A stretch of DNA of 64,000 nucleotides, from NCBI GenBank assembly GCA_963995525.1, contig OZ023205.1, forward strand, positions 41,500,879-41,564,878, given 5' to 3'. Position 1 is the stretch's first letter. The number at the start of each line of letters is the position of its first letter. Shown one piece after another: positions 1-11,290 of the stretch. The DNA is from Escarpia spicata. Taxonomy: Eukaryota; Annelida; Polychaeta; Sabellida; Siboglinidae. The notes below the pieces were generated by a model. That model searched no databases, had not been told where the DNA came from, and was given only the letters and a program-made list of their open reading frames with translations. The translations under genes were made by a program, and so were the position numbers.

Positions 1-90
1 CTCTAGAAATAGCCTACGTTCTTATTTCTAGAGCTGCTCTAGAAATAGCCTACGCCCTTAATTATTTCTAGAGCAGCTCTAAAATTACGC
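1..90. repeat. Tandem 36-40 bp units, each an inverted repeat
   Basis: Two consecutive units begin with CTCTAGAAATA (from 1 and from 37) and end with its reverse complement TATTTCTAGAG (23-33 and 63-73). Each can fold into an 11-12 bp stem with a short loop, and a third partial unit follows from 77. The array continues off the left edge of the window, so its full length is unknown. Confidence 0.8.
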
Positions 91-224
91 CTTAATTTTG
101 TCAATTTCACCATCAAGAAGGACGAAAACACACAGGATATGATTCAGCAGTGTAGCGTTTACTTGAAACAATTAATACCATACAATTACGGTAAATGACT
201 GACAGAATGGTTGCCAACGGTATA

Positions 225-560
225 CAGTAAATTTAACGGTATATGATTTCGGTGTACCGTATTTTATACGGAATAATACTGTAGAATACACGGTAGCATA
301 TTGATGGTGTAGCGTATTTTTTACGGAATAATATCTTTACAGCGTACAGTATTTTTTATATGGAATTATGCTATAGAATATACGGTAGAATGTTTACGGT
401 GTACCGTAGTTTATGCGGAATTATACTGTTGACTATACGGTAGAATTGTTTCGGTGTACCGTATTTTATACGGATTTGCTGTGTAGAATATCCCGTGGAA
501 TGCTTATGTTGCTATACTTTTTTATAGTAGAATATCTGCGGCGTATAGTACATTTAAGGT
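225..560. repeat. Degenerate minisatellite, period about 60-65 bp
   Basis: About five diverged units share blocks such as GGTGTACCGTATTTTATACGG and ATACGGTAGAAT. The short reading frames here follow the repeat and are not supported as genes. Confidence 0.7.
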
Positions 561-716
561 ATTATATTAGCGAATATACAGAGATTATTATGTAACGTGA
601 TGGTAAAATGACCTACTGCACGGGCGCCAACTAAATAGACCCTACTACTACTGTAATGGTAGACAGAACACGCTTGACCTTGCCCTATGAAGAAAACATT
701 GCACATGAACTGCACC

Positions 717-718
<2 letters not shown>

Positions 719-756
<38 letters not shown>
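719..756. repeat. (TA)n microsatellite
   Basis: Uninterrupted alternating TA of roughly 36 bp. Confidence 0.95.
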
Positions 757-758
<2 letters not shown>

Positions 759-1109
759 ACAGATGTATACACTTCACATTAATATCAAAATAAAGCATTG
801 ATATATAAACTCTGCTGATGCTTAATGGCAATACCCTGAGCTCATCTACTTTAGCAAGACACAGAGCAATTGTTTGTAAAGGTAATTTATTAATGGTACC
901 AAAGAAAAAATACATGCATATTGATGAAATAACTAAACAGCTAACACAAACATAAATATGCTCATCAAGAAAACCGATAATTAATTAACAAGAAAAGATA
1001 GCAAATGTTGGGGAACATTTGTCCCGCAATAGAAGATAACATCAGCATAACAATTATAATGCTATCAAAGTTTAACTTTATGCAGACCTATTAGGCATAC
1101 ATTTGAATT

Positions 1110-1500
1110 GCGCAGCTTTTATGGAAAATTAACAAACCCTGTAGGAAAAATTCAGATGGAAAGTATTAAAACATAATGCATACGTATTGCAAATTCACTC
1201 AAAGTAAAGCATATACACAAAAATCTTCAAAAACTCCATGGGAAAATGTATATAAAACCTTCAAAACACGATGTCAATTTTTATAAAGGTCAACGTACTG
1301 AATTCATATTGAACTAAAAGTGTATATGCTAAACACATTATCAAATCTCAATGGGAAAATGTACGGGGAAGTCTTAAAACAATGTAAATTATTACAAAGG
1401 TCAATGGGGTGCATAAATATTGTAATGCGTTTAACAAAATGTACGCATTAAAACCTTCTCAAAACCCTATGGGGAAATTATAAGAAGAGTGTAAACAAAC
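1110..1500. repeat. Degenerate tandem repeat, period about 115 bp
   Basis: The block GGGAAAATGTA recurs near 1240 and 1353, with a diverged copy near 1472. Each copy is followed by AAAAC-rich sequence and then a TTNTTACAAAGGTCAA-like or TTTTTATAAAGGTCAA-like block. The stretch 773-1110 before it is AT-rich, and I see no gene or clear motif in it. Confidence 0.55.
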
Positions 1501-1580
1501 TGTTGACTGTTTACTATTATGCCAAAAGGACGTTAACATTCGCATACCATAACCATTGTTATAGTCAAGCATAAACAATG

Positions 1581-3999
1581 TTATATGTAATATGTATCTA
1601 CTGAACAGTATACACGTGTAAACATCAACATCTCGTGATGTCTGGTGAAGATAATTGATTCCCCTCTGACGATGTTTTCTCTGACGACCTGAAGAATGTT
1701 CTTCTCGTTGAAGAGCGCAATGAAGGTCTTCTCTGGGACATAGTTGAATAGGTAGTCAAGGTCAAACCTGGTATGCAGGTGCCTTGTTTGAACATGTCGA
1801 GAACGCGTTCCTTGTAGAAGGCAAACTGTTTGTTTCGCCTCAAAGATCGGCACGACGTCTTTAATGTTGTACCAGACGAGAAAGTCCCGCAATGTCTTCA
1901 TGTCGTTTACTCTTAAGAACGGGTGTAATCTTCATCGGATCTACCACCTCACCACCGGTCGTGAGCATACGGGTCATTACGATCACGCCATTGGCCCGTA
2001 CATGCATGACTCGACTTGAGGGTGACTTAACACCACGCCAGTTCTTCAGTCAGCAGAAGAAGGCCTCTTTTTAAGGAAGAACGCTGTCATTGAGTCTCTC
2101 CTAGCTATCCATGTACTCCTACGGGAAATGACCTTTCGTGACCTCGCATCCATACGCTTTCAGGTACCTGTCATATCTGAATCCACGTGCGATGTAACGA
2201 GTCATGTCTAGGGATTTCAGCTGATTCGTCGATAGACACTTTCTCTGTTTCTTTCATGGAGAGGAAGTACCAGGAATTGATTTACGACGTTGATATCGTA
2301 TTTGCTCGAGGTGAAACCAATGACAGGCAACTGAGGAAATCAAACGTATCATTGAAGCATGAGAGCTTTGTAGGGATTGGACGGTTTCCACTCCCTCTTT
2401 GTTATTGTCGTGTCTATCGCTCCTATTCGTACCAGCTCGATTGGGCTTCCGCGAATTGCTGAAACACATCCTTGTAATCGCCTTTCATTGCTTCGTAGGC
2501 GGCATCGCTCATTGACTAAAGGATTGACTTCGGTTCGGACAGCAACTTATCGCTATATCAATACGGAAGTTGTGACGTATTAAACCAGCACTCGAAGTCA
2601 AACGGCGGACGATAGGAGTAGTAGCGCGAGCATTCGGGAACACGTATGTTTTCGTCGTCGAAACGCTGGAACACTGTCGGAAACGGATGGTACATGCCAC
2701 TCGGATAGATTTTGCGTATACTTCCCGTACACGTGCACTCATGTCTCTTCAGTTTCGATGCGTATTTCCATAACGAGTAGCCACACTTTCTACATCGATA
2801 AGAGTGAATATCCATGTCCACTTCTTGTATGTAAGAAAAGTGTGACTCGTGGGGATTCACGTACAATGTGTAGGGATAGTGACATAACGATCGAAGGAAG
2901 AGTTCGGCGTTCGCCTTCCCACCTTCATCCTCCTGTGGTTTGATGAGTTTGTAGATGCAGACATTGGGCTCGAAGGTGGTCTCTACACGACTGAGATCAT
3001 CCATCGTCACCCCAACAAAATATTCTATGGCCACCCCGTCTTGATCGCAATCGAACGCCTTCACCGCGGAATCTAGGTGACGTCGGTCACATCCACAATT
3101 GAGGGCCAGACAGAGAAAGAGACACATGTTATCTGTGTACTTCTTGGAATAGATAGGTTAGCTTTCCAACGAGATGACAGCTTTGTTCGTTTTGACATTG
3201 CTCGGAAGTGTGACGCCCACGATTCCTATTGTATGGTCTACGATGCGGTTGAAAAATAATGTTACATTCGTGACAAGTTCACAAACCCACTGACAATCCG
3301 GACATTGATTGATAGCCCAGTGAAACAAGTCAGTTTCTCGAATACGCTCTAGAAATCCGTCGGCTATCGGTGATGAGACTGGGTTCGTCGAGGTAGCAGC
3401 CACAACAGCTGCACGAAGAATGGTATTATCTGCATCTACCCGTGACCTTGTTCCTCAGAATGAATTCGTAACGGAGATTAATCTTGAAAGCGTGCGTCTG
3501 TTTTCGAAACATGGTTTTCGGTGAACCTGGAGTGAACACGATCTCTGGTGACGTGGGTCGACCAGTGTTCTCGAACGACGTCTCGCAGCTCCCTAGAGAG
3601 GTTGTCGACGAAGGGGATCGTCGTCGCTAACATGTGGTCGGTCTTCGCATGTTGATCGCTTTGGTAACGGAAGATCGATGGGCTATTTAAGTCTGCGCAT
3701 ACCATCTTGATGTGACGTAACAAGCTGTGTCGTTTCGCGAAGTCTCTTGTACATATCTGACAGCGGTGAGTATTGCCTTTCTGTGAGTCGTTAGATGGCA
3801 CAATTCGCGATGGTGGTTTGCTGTAGGCGTGATCGTCGACGTAGGATTTGAGCATTCGCTTGATGTCGCCACTAGTGGTGACGATGCTGTGTGTATCAAC
3901 GACGAATATCATTCCTGTACTTAACGTCGTGACTCGCCATAGCTGTTGAGGACGACCCCGCAATGACGACAAGGGTGTTGTTTCATCATGGATGATCAA
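1581..3999 (-). pseudogene. Polinton/Maverick family-B DNA polymerase, N-terminal fragment
   Basis: Decayed coding sequence read on the minus strand in at least four frame segments: 3999-3478, 3403-3158, 3127-2558 and 1901-1581, with weaker pieces between. The first segment has a Cys2-His-Cys zinc-finger-like block near 3780-3710 (CQIC followed by RHIKMVC). The third has CRKCG followed by KRHEC, then the conserved YHPFP and FDDENI blocks and the FDFEC start of the 3'-5' exonuclease region. A further exonuclease-like piece lies near 2300, and 1901-1581 matches the WYN...DV linker region. The palm domain with the polymerase catalytic motifs is absent; AT-rich DNA follows 1581. Polinton PolB replicates the element by a protein-primed mechanism in the family; this copy cannot be functional. 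Identification is by motif recognition. Confidence 0.8.
1930..2037 (+). repeat. Repeat D copy 1, inside the PolB relic
   Basis: About 100 bp containing CGGGTCATTACGATCACGCC and CCCGTACATGCATGA. A close copy lies at 16547-16625 in the same orientation and an inverted copy at 17341-17440. It interrupts the PolB similarity between the 1901-1581 segment and the upstream pieces, so it looks inserted. Confidence 0.7.
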
Positions 4000-4506
4000 A
4001 GTACAACTGAAAGTTTTTTTTTTTTAAGTTTCTATATCAAACTGTCAGTGAACGGGTTGACGTCACAGACCAATCACTAAAAGGCTAGCTATGATTGACA
4101 CGGTAGCGCAACAATGACTGCAAGGTTAGCTGTCAGTGACACGTTAGCGGGGACACGTAGGCGTGTCAACTAAGACATATGAATAGTCCACGCGTGCGCG
4201 TGTCACTAAGGTACATGTACAAGCGTGTCAACTCAGACAGAAGAATAGTGCGCGCGTTTGCGCGGGGGGGGGTATAATTCATAACGCAGAAAGTCACTCT
4301 TCGATTCGAAAGGTTTTACAAACAACACAAAGCGCTATTTCAACTAATTTTATTCTAGGAGACATATAAATAGTAACCATCAAGCAGTTTTGTTTTTAAA
4401 ATCACTACTACTATTGCATAATAAACTTACGTATTAGTCACTAACAAAGAATAACCTAGTCTTAACTACAACATAGCGTTCGACTACACTACAAAAGAAT
4501 AATACG
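4000..4506. other. Non-genic stretch with a 62-bp two-copy repeat
   Basis: GCGTGTCAACTAAGACATAT (from about 4152) recurs as a diverged copy from about 4214, each followed by GAATAGT and GC-rich alternating sequence. A run of G precedes TATAA near 4262-4275. This lies upstream of the PolB relic and could be its old promoter side, but that is a guess. The rest, to the LTR, is AT-rich and shows nothing recognisable. Confidence 0.5.
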
Positions 4507-4671
4507 TGTTGCATTATGACAATGACTGTTCCCTGCTCATTGTACTAAAATGTATTACAGGATGATCCCTTCGCATTGTGGCCTGCGACTGCAATAAACA
4601 TGTCAGTTTGACAGTTCATAATGTCACATGTTCGCTTGCGTTATGCTAACAGTATAGGCGAAAACGCAACA
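4507..4671 (+). repeat. 5' LTR
   Basis: About 165 bp, near-identical to 9178-9341 from ATGACAATGACTGTTCC to the shared end GGCGAAAACGNAACA. The first 5 or so bases differ between copies, so the exact left edge is uncertain. TGGTGGCAACGGTG right after it is a candidate primer-binding site; I could not assign the tRNA. Confidence 0.85.
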
Positions 4672-4821
4672 TGGTGGCAACGGTGTGTAAGTGTAACCAC
4701 TCGCATAACAAACTGTGAGTACACACCTTTAGTGACTTTATTTAGAGCCCTAATCACGCTCGCTCGCTATTTATCGCCCGTATTGCGTCAGTGTTTCGCA
4801 ATCTCTCAATAATTCGCGAAC

Positions 4822-5469
4822 ATGACTGACACGCAGCCTGCTACTGAACGACCACCGGCTCCTTCGTTAAATTCGCACATTTCGCCACCCGAAAAACTCG
4901 AACTACACAATGATACTGCAAATCAGTGGAAACTCTGGAAGCAGATGTGGAAGAATTACAGTCTCATATCGCATCTTGACCAACAGCCAAGCGATTACCT
5001 GACGGCGCTGTTCTTGCACTGTGTCGGCACCGAAGCGCTAAAAATATACAATGGATTCGTGTTCAGTGAGGAAGAAGACAAGACCGATCTACCAACAGTA
5101 ATCAAACAGTTCGACCAACACATCATTGGAGACACAAAGGAAACTTTTGAGCGCTATATCTTCAACGAAAGAAACCAAGACGCTACAGAGAGCATTGACT
5201 CGTACGTCACTGCACTGCGCACTCTGGCGAAAACGTGCAACTTCTGCGATTGTCTCGGAGATTCTCTGTTACGAGACAGAATTGTACGCGGCACGAAGGA
5301 CAGCCAGAATAGAAAAAGACTACTTCAGCAGTCCAACTTGACACTCAAAAAGTGCATTGATATATGCCGCAGCGCTGAAGCAGCCAGTAACCACTTCAAA
5401 GTGATGAGCGGTCCCGAAGATCATGTACACAGAGTACAAGCAGCAGACGCCCAGGCCCAAAAGAGGTAA
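4822..5469 (+). CDS. gag: Gypsy Gag, capsid part
   Basis: An open frame of 215 residues starting at the first ATG after the LTR leader. The N-terminus is proline-rich, followed by a capsid-like region with LELHND and WKLWKQMWKNY blocks (residues about 30-48), typical of Gypsy Gag that assembles the retrotransposon particle. The frame stops before the zinc knuckle, which is found in the next open frame at about 5575-5620, so Gag is probably truncated by a frame break near 5470-5520. No mutation is visible inside the remaining frame. Confidence 0.75.
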   Translation: MTDTQPATERPPAPSLNSHISPPEKLELHNDTANQWKLWKQMWKNYSLISHLDQQPSDYLTALFLHCVGTEALKIYNGFVFSEEEDKTDLPTVIKQFDQHIIGDTKETFERYIFNERNQDATESIDSYVTALRTLAKTCNFCDCLGDSLLRDRIVRGTKDSQNRKRLLQQSNLTLKKCIDICRSAEAASNHFKVMSGPEDHVHRVQAADAQAQKR

Positions 5470-5523
5470 TCAAACAGGCGGACACACTTCTAAGGTCCCT
5501 CAAGATCTGATCGACTGCAGATT

Positions 5524-8500
5524 TTGTACAAGCCGACACATCAGAAAGAAAGAAGAGTGACGGCATGGGGTAAGAAGTGCACCAATTGCGGTGGCAGAAA
5601 TCACTACGCTGCAAAATGCGAGCAAAGGTCAAGGCCAAATGCAAGGCCCAGACAACACGGCAAGGTCTACTCCGTGCAACAGACAGCTGAATCAAGCGAC
5701 AGTGAATATGTACTTGGTGTAGAGGACAAATCGGAGAAAGTATTCTCAGCTTGCGCAGGCAAAGAAATTCTTGCCAAGATGCTGATTGGAGAACAGGAAG
5801 TTCAATTTCAAATTGACAGCGGAGCAACAGTAAATGTACTGCCATTGAAATTCGCAGCCGGCCTAGAATTTGAAGCTTATAACAAGACTCTGAAAATGTG
5901 GAAAAGTACGGTTCTAATCCCCCTAGGCAAGCGACGTATGAGTATCCGCAATCCTACTAACGGGAAGAAGTACAGCATCGAGTTCGTAATGGTGCAGGAA
6001 GACCTACTGCCCCTACTCGGAAAACGTGTAGCAGAACAAATGGAGCTGATCACAGTGAACTATCGCAACTTCGCACAAGTCGCATCTATTTCATCAAAGG
6101 ACACTGACTCTTGCGAGAAACTGCTCGCCGAGTACACAGATGTACTTGATCGATAAATCGGCACATTACCAGGGAAAGTACATCTACATGTTGATGAGAC
6201 AGTCACCCCTGTCACCTCTGCTACTGGGCGCATACCTGTGGCATCGCGTTCGCAGGTAAAAGCTGAACTGAATCGACTCCAAAAACTTGGAGTGATCGCG
6301 CCAATCGATGTTCCAACGGACTGGACCAGTCACATGGTGGTCGCGACAAAGAAGTCAGGCGACCTGAGGATCTGCATCGATCCAAAACCTCTGAACTATG
6401 CGCTGAAACGAGAGCGGTACCAAATGCCAATCATGGATGAAGTGCTACCGGAACTGGCAAAGGCAAAATACTTCACCAAACTTGACCTATCCTCGGGATT
6501 CTGGCACGTAGTCATCGACTATGACTCGAGCATCCTAACGACATTCCAGACTGGATTTGGGCGATTCAGATGGCTTCGACTCCCATTCGGTCTAAACGTG
6601 AGCTTTGAGATTTCCAGAAGCGTCTTCTACAAGCTCTGGAAGGACTAGAAGGCGTGATATGCATCACCGACGACATCATCGTGTACGGTGCAGGTGACAA
6701 TTCAGCGGACGCGTCGAGAAATCACGACCGCAATCTGGAAGAAGTGCTGAAGAGATGCAGAGAGAGGGGAATAACGCTCAACAGAGAGAAGGCAGAGGTC
6801 AAGAAAACCGAAATCTCGTTCCTCGGACATCTGATGTCAGACGTTGGTCTCCGACCCGACCCCAAGAAGGTGGAAGCGATCACAAAACTCCAGACTCCGT
6901 CCTCAGTGGAAGAAGTTCATTGTCTGAATGGCACAGTTAACTACTTAGCCAAGTTCCTGCCACGGCTCTCCGCTGCTATGGAACCAATTCGGCAATTCAC
7001 ACGCAAAGACGTGCACTGGAATTGGTCTCGCACTCAAGACCAGGCGTTCGCAGAAGTCAAGAGGCTGGTAACAGAAGCGCCACTACTCAGCTTCTACGAT
7101 CCTTAGTCATAACTGGTGATACAGTGCGACGCCAGTGAAAAAGGACTTGGCGCAACTCTTCTACAGCATGGGAAACCTGTCGCGTTCGCAAGTCGCGCGC
7201 TTACGGACGTCGAGACTCGCTACGCGCAAATTGAGAAGGAGATGCTGGCAATCGTCTTTTCACTGCAGAAGTTCCACCAATACACCTTTGGCAGACACAC
7301 AACTGTCCACAGCGATCACAAGCCTCTGGAGGCCATTGTGAAAAAACCTCTTGCCAAGGCACCCAGACGTATGCAAGGAATGCTACTGAGAGTTCAACAA
7401 TATGACATCGAGGTCATCTACTGCAAAGGAAAAGAAATGCACATTGCTGACATGCTCTCCCGTGCGTATCTGCCAAACGACGGCTGTAACCAAGCAGAAT
7501 TGGAACAAGTGAACATGGTGTCCTTCCTTCCAATCCGCCCCGAACGACTACAACAGATACGGAACGCCACAGAACAAGATGAAGTATCGCAGCAACTCTC
7601 CAAGGTCATACTCCAAGGATGGCCTGATGACAGAAGTCAGCTGCATACAGTTCTGCATCCGTACTTCCACGTGAGATATGAAATGTCCATGCAAGATGGC
7701 ATCATCTTCAAAGGAGAACGTACTCTGATATCACGTAGCCTGAAATCTGAAATCAAAAAGGCGATCCACTCCTCACACGTTGGAATAGATGGCTCTTTGC
7801 GAAGGGCAAGAGAATGCGTGTTCTGGCCGGGCATGTCAGCCGACATCAGAGAGTACAACTCCACATGTGAGATTTGTCGCAAATATGAAGTCGACCAGCC
7901 AAGAGAATCACTCATGCAGCAAGACGTCCCTGACCGACCATGGCAAAAAGTCGGGACAGATATCTTCTCGTTCGAAGGCAGGTCTTACCTAGTCACAGTC
8001 GACTACTTCTCGAATTTTTGGGAAATTGATCGTCTTGAGGACACGACCACGACAACAGTCATTCGCAAGCTGAAGGGTCACTTCGCTAGATACGGCATAC
8101 CTTGTCACGTTGTCTCAGATCCAGGTCCTCAGTTCACAGCATCGACGTTTCACGACTTCTCGGTCGAGTGGAATTTCGAGCACTTGCTGGTCAGTCCAGC
8201 GAACCAGAAGGCTAACGGCAAGGCAGAGTCCGCTGTAAAATCTGCCAAGCGACTGATGAGAAAAAACAAAGACACGAACACTGATAAATTTCTGGCATTG
8301 TTAGACATTCGCAACACGCCCACACAAGGTGTTGGAAGCAGCCCGGTCCAGCGGCTCATGAACCGACGAACGAGGACGTTGCTTCCGATGACGAGCGAAC
8401 TGCTTAAACCGCGCTCCGCGACAGCCACTGAAGTTGATAAGAGACGTCTGCAGCTTAACCAAGCCAAACAGAAGACAAACTACGACAGATCTGCCCATGA

Positions 8501-8891
8501 TCTTCCCGTTCTGGAGGAGGGAGATACTGTGCGGATGAGACCATTCGTTCAGGGTAGTCGTGTCTGGAGGAAAGCTGTCGTCAACAGGCGTCTAGACGAA
8601 AGGTCGTACGAGGTTGAGACAGGCGACGGGGTATACAGGCGCAACCGCGTGCAGCTGAGGAAGTCGGCTGAACCTCCGCTGCAAATCCGCGCACCGCTTG
8701 TCGACGACATCATCAACCCTCAACGAGATGTGGATGCGGAAGACGTTACGCCAATCGAGATGCCGACAACGGTCGCCGCCGAAGCCGCATCTACGTCGAT
8801 CCGTCGAGACGTCCGTCCGCAGATCGTAACATCGAGATCGGGTCGCTAGATGAAACCGCCGGACTACCTCAAAGATTACGACTGCAAGTGA
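5524..8891 (+). pseudogene. pol: Gypsy Pol: zinc knuckle, protease, RT, RNase H, integrase
   Basis: Read in pieces. 5524-6156 holds a CCHC knuckle (CTNCGGRNHYAAKC) and the aspartic protease site IDSGATV. 6238-6648 and 6654-7106 hold the reverse transcriptase, with LDLSSGFW and a TDDIIVYG box in the place of the usual YXDD motif. 7116-8849 holds RNase H (QCDASEKGLGATL), an integrase HHCC-type finger and the DDE core with VSDPGPQF and GKAESAVK. Breaks: TAA at 6154-6156, a 1-nt loss near 6610 within the RT, TAG and TAA just after 7103, and TAG at 8847-8849 beyond which the frame continues to 8891 (KPPDYLKDY). Catalytic residues survive, but the polyprotein cannot be made. Its GC content is higher than its surroundings, suggesting a fairly recent insertion. 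Confidence 0.9.
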
Positions 8892-9177
8892 AGACTACAG
8901 ACTGTATATATTCCGCATATTTCTAATTTTGTTTGACTCCCCATGAGCTGACGTTTAAATTAGTAACAGTTTATTGTCAGTGAGTAGTATGGTTCATTCG
9001 TCCAGTGACTCACTATTATGAACATTAATATGTTAGTCAGATTAGACTACTCGCGTAATTTTATTTTTATGTGAATACTTCCGAACAAGGACAGTTCAAT
9101 CGTTCACATTGTTAGTTGCTATTTTTGAGTAATTGCTACTGTTGCAAGGACTTTTATTGACACTAATGCTTATGCAA

Positions 9178-9341
9178 TGTTATGACAATGACTGTTCCCC
9201 GCTCATTGTACTAAAATGTATTACAGGATGATCCCTTCGCATCGTGGCCTGCGACTGCAATAAACATGTCAGTTTGACAGTTCATAATGTCACTCAAATG
9301 TTCGCTTGCGTTATGCTAACAGTATAGGCGAAAACGTAACA
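9178..9341 (+). repeat. 3' LTR
   Basis: Partner of 4507-4671, with an extra CTCA near 9295 and a few substitutions. The sequence just before it (9155-9177) is not purine-rich, so no clear polypurine tract is visible. The 8892-9177 stretch is AT-rich 3' untranslated sequence. Confidence 0.85.
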
Positions 9342-10162
9342 ATACGTGTTCATCTACAACTATTAAGCACGAGCTACGTGACGTTCATTGACGTGTCGTT
9401 GTCGTGAGCAGTCGCTATAGTTGTTAGATCAGTGAGAACTGTTCGACGGGAGAGAAGACGCGTTGAATACTATGGTCACAAGCGATACGTTCCAAACAAG
9501 TTCGGGTAGGTTTATATACATAAACTCGCTTTAGACGTTGTCTCTAGATAATCACGAGACAGTACATTCATCATCCATATATAACAGCAGGGGAACTTCC
9601 GATGGTGAATTGGTATGAATTTGGTGCAGCAAACTTGCGAAAATATAAGAATATTTGATCAAGATAAGTGATTGATTGTATGCATACATAAAATAATTAT
9701 AGATATATAGTAAGCAATATTTTTTTTAAAGTTAGCTAGAGGGAGTAATCTAGGGTAGATTAAAAGTAGGCGATTTTCGAGCGATAATTGGGGACGTTAA
9801 TGTAATCGGAACGTTGTTTACAAAGTAGGTCACTGGCGAAGTTAGCGTAACGTGAACAACAATAGAATAGCGTTATTTGAGATAATCAATGTAGTTAGAT
9901 GAGTAATTAAAACCTAAAATAACAACCTTTTAAAGTGTATATATATTAGTACACAGGAAACACTCTATGTAAAGACTACCTTGTATCTAAGACTAACCTG
10001 AATACATTGTCATCGACATCGTAACTAGGTAAGGCACGGTGTGTCACTGTGCGTTAACAAATATAACTAATTATAACCTAAACAATCTGGTGTAAATTGT
10101 GCACAGAAAAGTCTTTTGAAAGACTATATCAAAAACTATTTTGAACATAAATAAATTCTGAT
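9342..10162. other. Non-coding stretch between retroelements
   Basis: AT-rich with no reading frame that looks coding. The part next to 10163 may be the 5' untranslated region of the CR1-like LINE, but I see no promoter motif that proves it. Confidence 0.4.
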
Positions 10163-11256
10163 ATGGCACCTTGCAAGCGGCAAATCAGGGCAAAACGACA
10201 CTTGGTTTGCAACGATTGCCAGAGCTGGATGGATTTTGCGTTGTCTGGCTGTCCAAAATCATGGGCAGAGACCAAAGACGACGGATTCACTTTTCGGTGT
10301 ATGGGGTGTTTGAGGGTGGAATGTCTGACGAAGGAGGTGTGTAAGTTGACGGATATAATGAAGGAGATGGAGGTGAGACTCAACATAGAAATAGATGGAG
10401 CAGAGAGGGATGACGCGGAGAGAGTTGATAATTCTACAACACAGAAGGAGCAGAGTTGTGTCACGGATACTGAAGAAAGGAGACTGAGAGGAGGGAAGGT
10501 GACCGGTGTGAAGGAACAAGACATCGAGAAGAGAGAGGGACGGAGGAAAAGTGTTCGGCAGAGGAAAAGAAAACGGGTCAGTGGGGATAGATCAACAGGT
10601 AGTCAGACTGTAGAGAACGAGGAGAGACGTGACAGCGATACAGGTGGTGAAGAGGTAGATACCACAGAGGCAGTTGGTAAGACTGTGAGACAGAAGACTG
10701 ATGGAAGAAGATAGAGTGTTCAGCAAAAAACAGAAAACATGACAGGCGTGAAGGTGACAGGTGAGAAAGTGACCGTAGTGAAGGAGGTAGCCGGGGAAAA
10801 GGGACGGGAGAGGAAAGAAGAAAATGTGATGGGAGGAAAGAAGAAGGGACGAACGGAAGTCAGAGTAAATGTGCTAGAAGAGAGGATGACAGGAGGAAAG
10901 GGGACAAGAGAAAACGCGACCGGGAAGAAGGGAATGGAAGAGAATGTGACAGGAGAGAAGACGGCAAGAGGAAAAGACAACAACCAGACATATGCAAACA
11001 GGAGGAGCTACTCCGAGGCAGTGATTGAGGGGACAAGGAGAACAGGTTATTCTCTCAGAAATGTTGCCAGTAATGGGAGGAAGGAGGGCAAGATACAGAA
11101 ACTGTAAGAGGATGACGATCAACGTACTATTTGAGCAGATGTGTGAGGAAGAGGGCGTGGGATTCATAGATTTATGGGGGTACTTTGTTGGGAGAGAAGA
11201 TGCGTACATGAGAGATGGCCTCCATCTAAGTGGAAAGGGGGCAGCAGTACTCTAAG
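10163..11256 (+). pseudogene. CR1-like LINE ORF1: PHD-like finger and SGNH/esterase end
   Basis: The frame 10163-10714 begins with a Cys-rich block (CNDCQSW, then CPKSW, then CMGC) like the zinc/PHD-like finger in CR1 ORF1 proteins. A long Lys/Glu/Arg-rich linker follows. A TAG at 10712-10714 breaks it and the same frame reopens at 10739-11107. After a frameshift, 11025-11255 reads VGFIDLWGYF and RDGLHLSGKGA, the C-terminal block of the SGNH/esterase domain in such ORF1 proteins. In the family ORF1 is an RNA-binding partner of the LINE RNP. The central esterase part is missing or too diverged to see. Confidence 0.75.
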
Positions 11257-11290
11257 AGAATCTGATGCAATCTGTTGACAGTGGCACAGG

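Larger units (their letters stand above)
4507..9341 (+). mobile_element. Gypsy-type LTR retrotransposon, decayed
   Basis: Two direct repeats of about 165 bp (4507-4671 and 9178-9341) bound gag and pol in the order protease, reverse transcriptase, RNase H, integrase, which is the Ty3/Gypsy order. Both repeats end in AACA and fit TG...CA termini. ATACG precedes the left repeat (4502-4506) and follows the right one (9342-9346), consistent with a 5-bp target duplication. The internal genes carry several stops and a frameshift, so the copy is inactive. Clade resemblance is to invertebrate elements with a CCHC zinc knuckle and a separate gag. Confidence 0.9.

Noticed and set aside
10739..11107. A Lys/Glu-rich repetitive protein gene.
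   Set aside because: It is in frame with the finger-bearing LINE ORF1 upstream and leads into its esterase tail, so it is the ORF1 linker.
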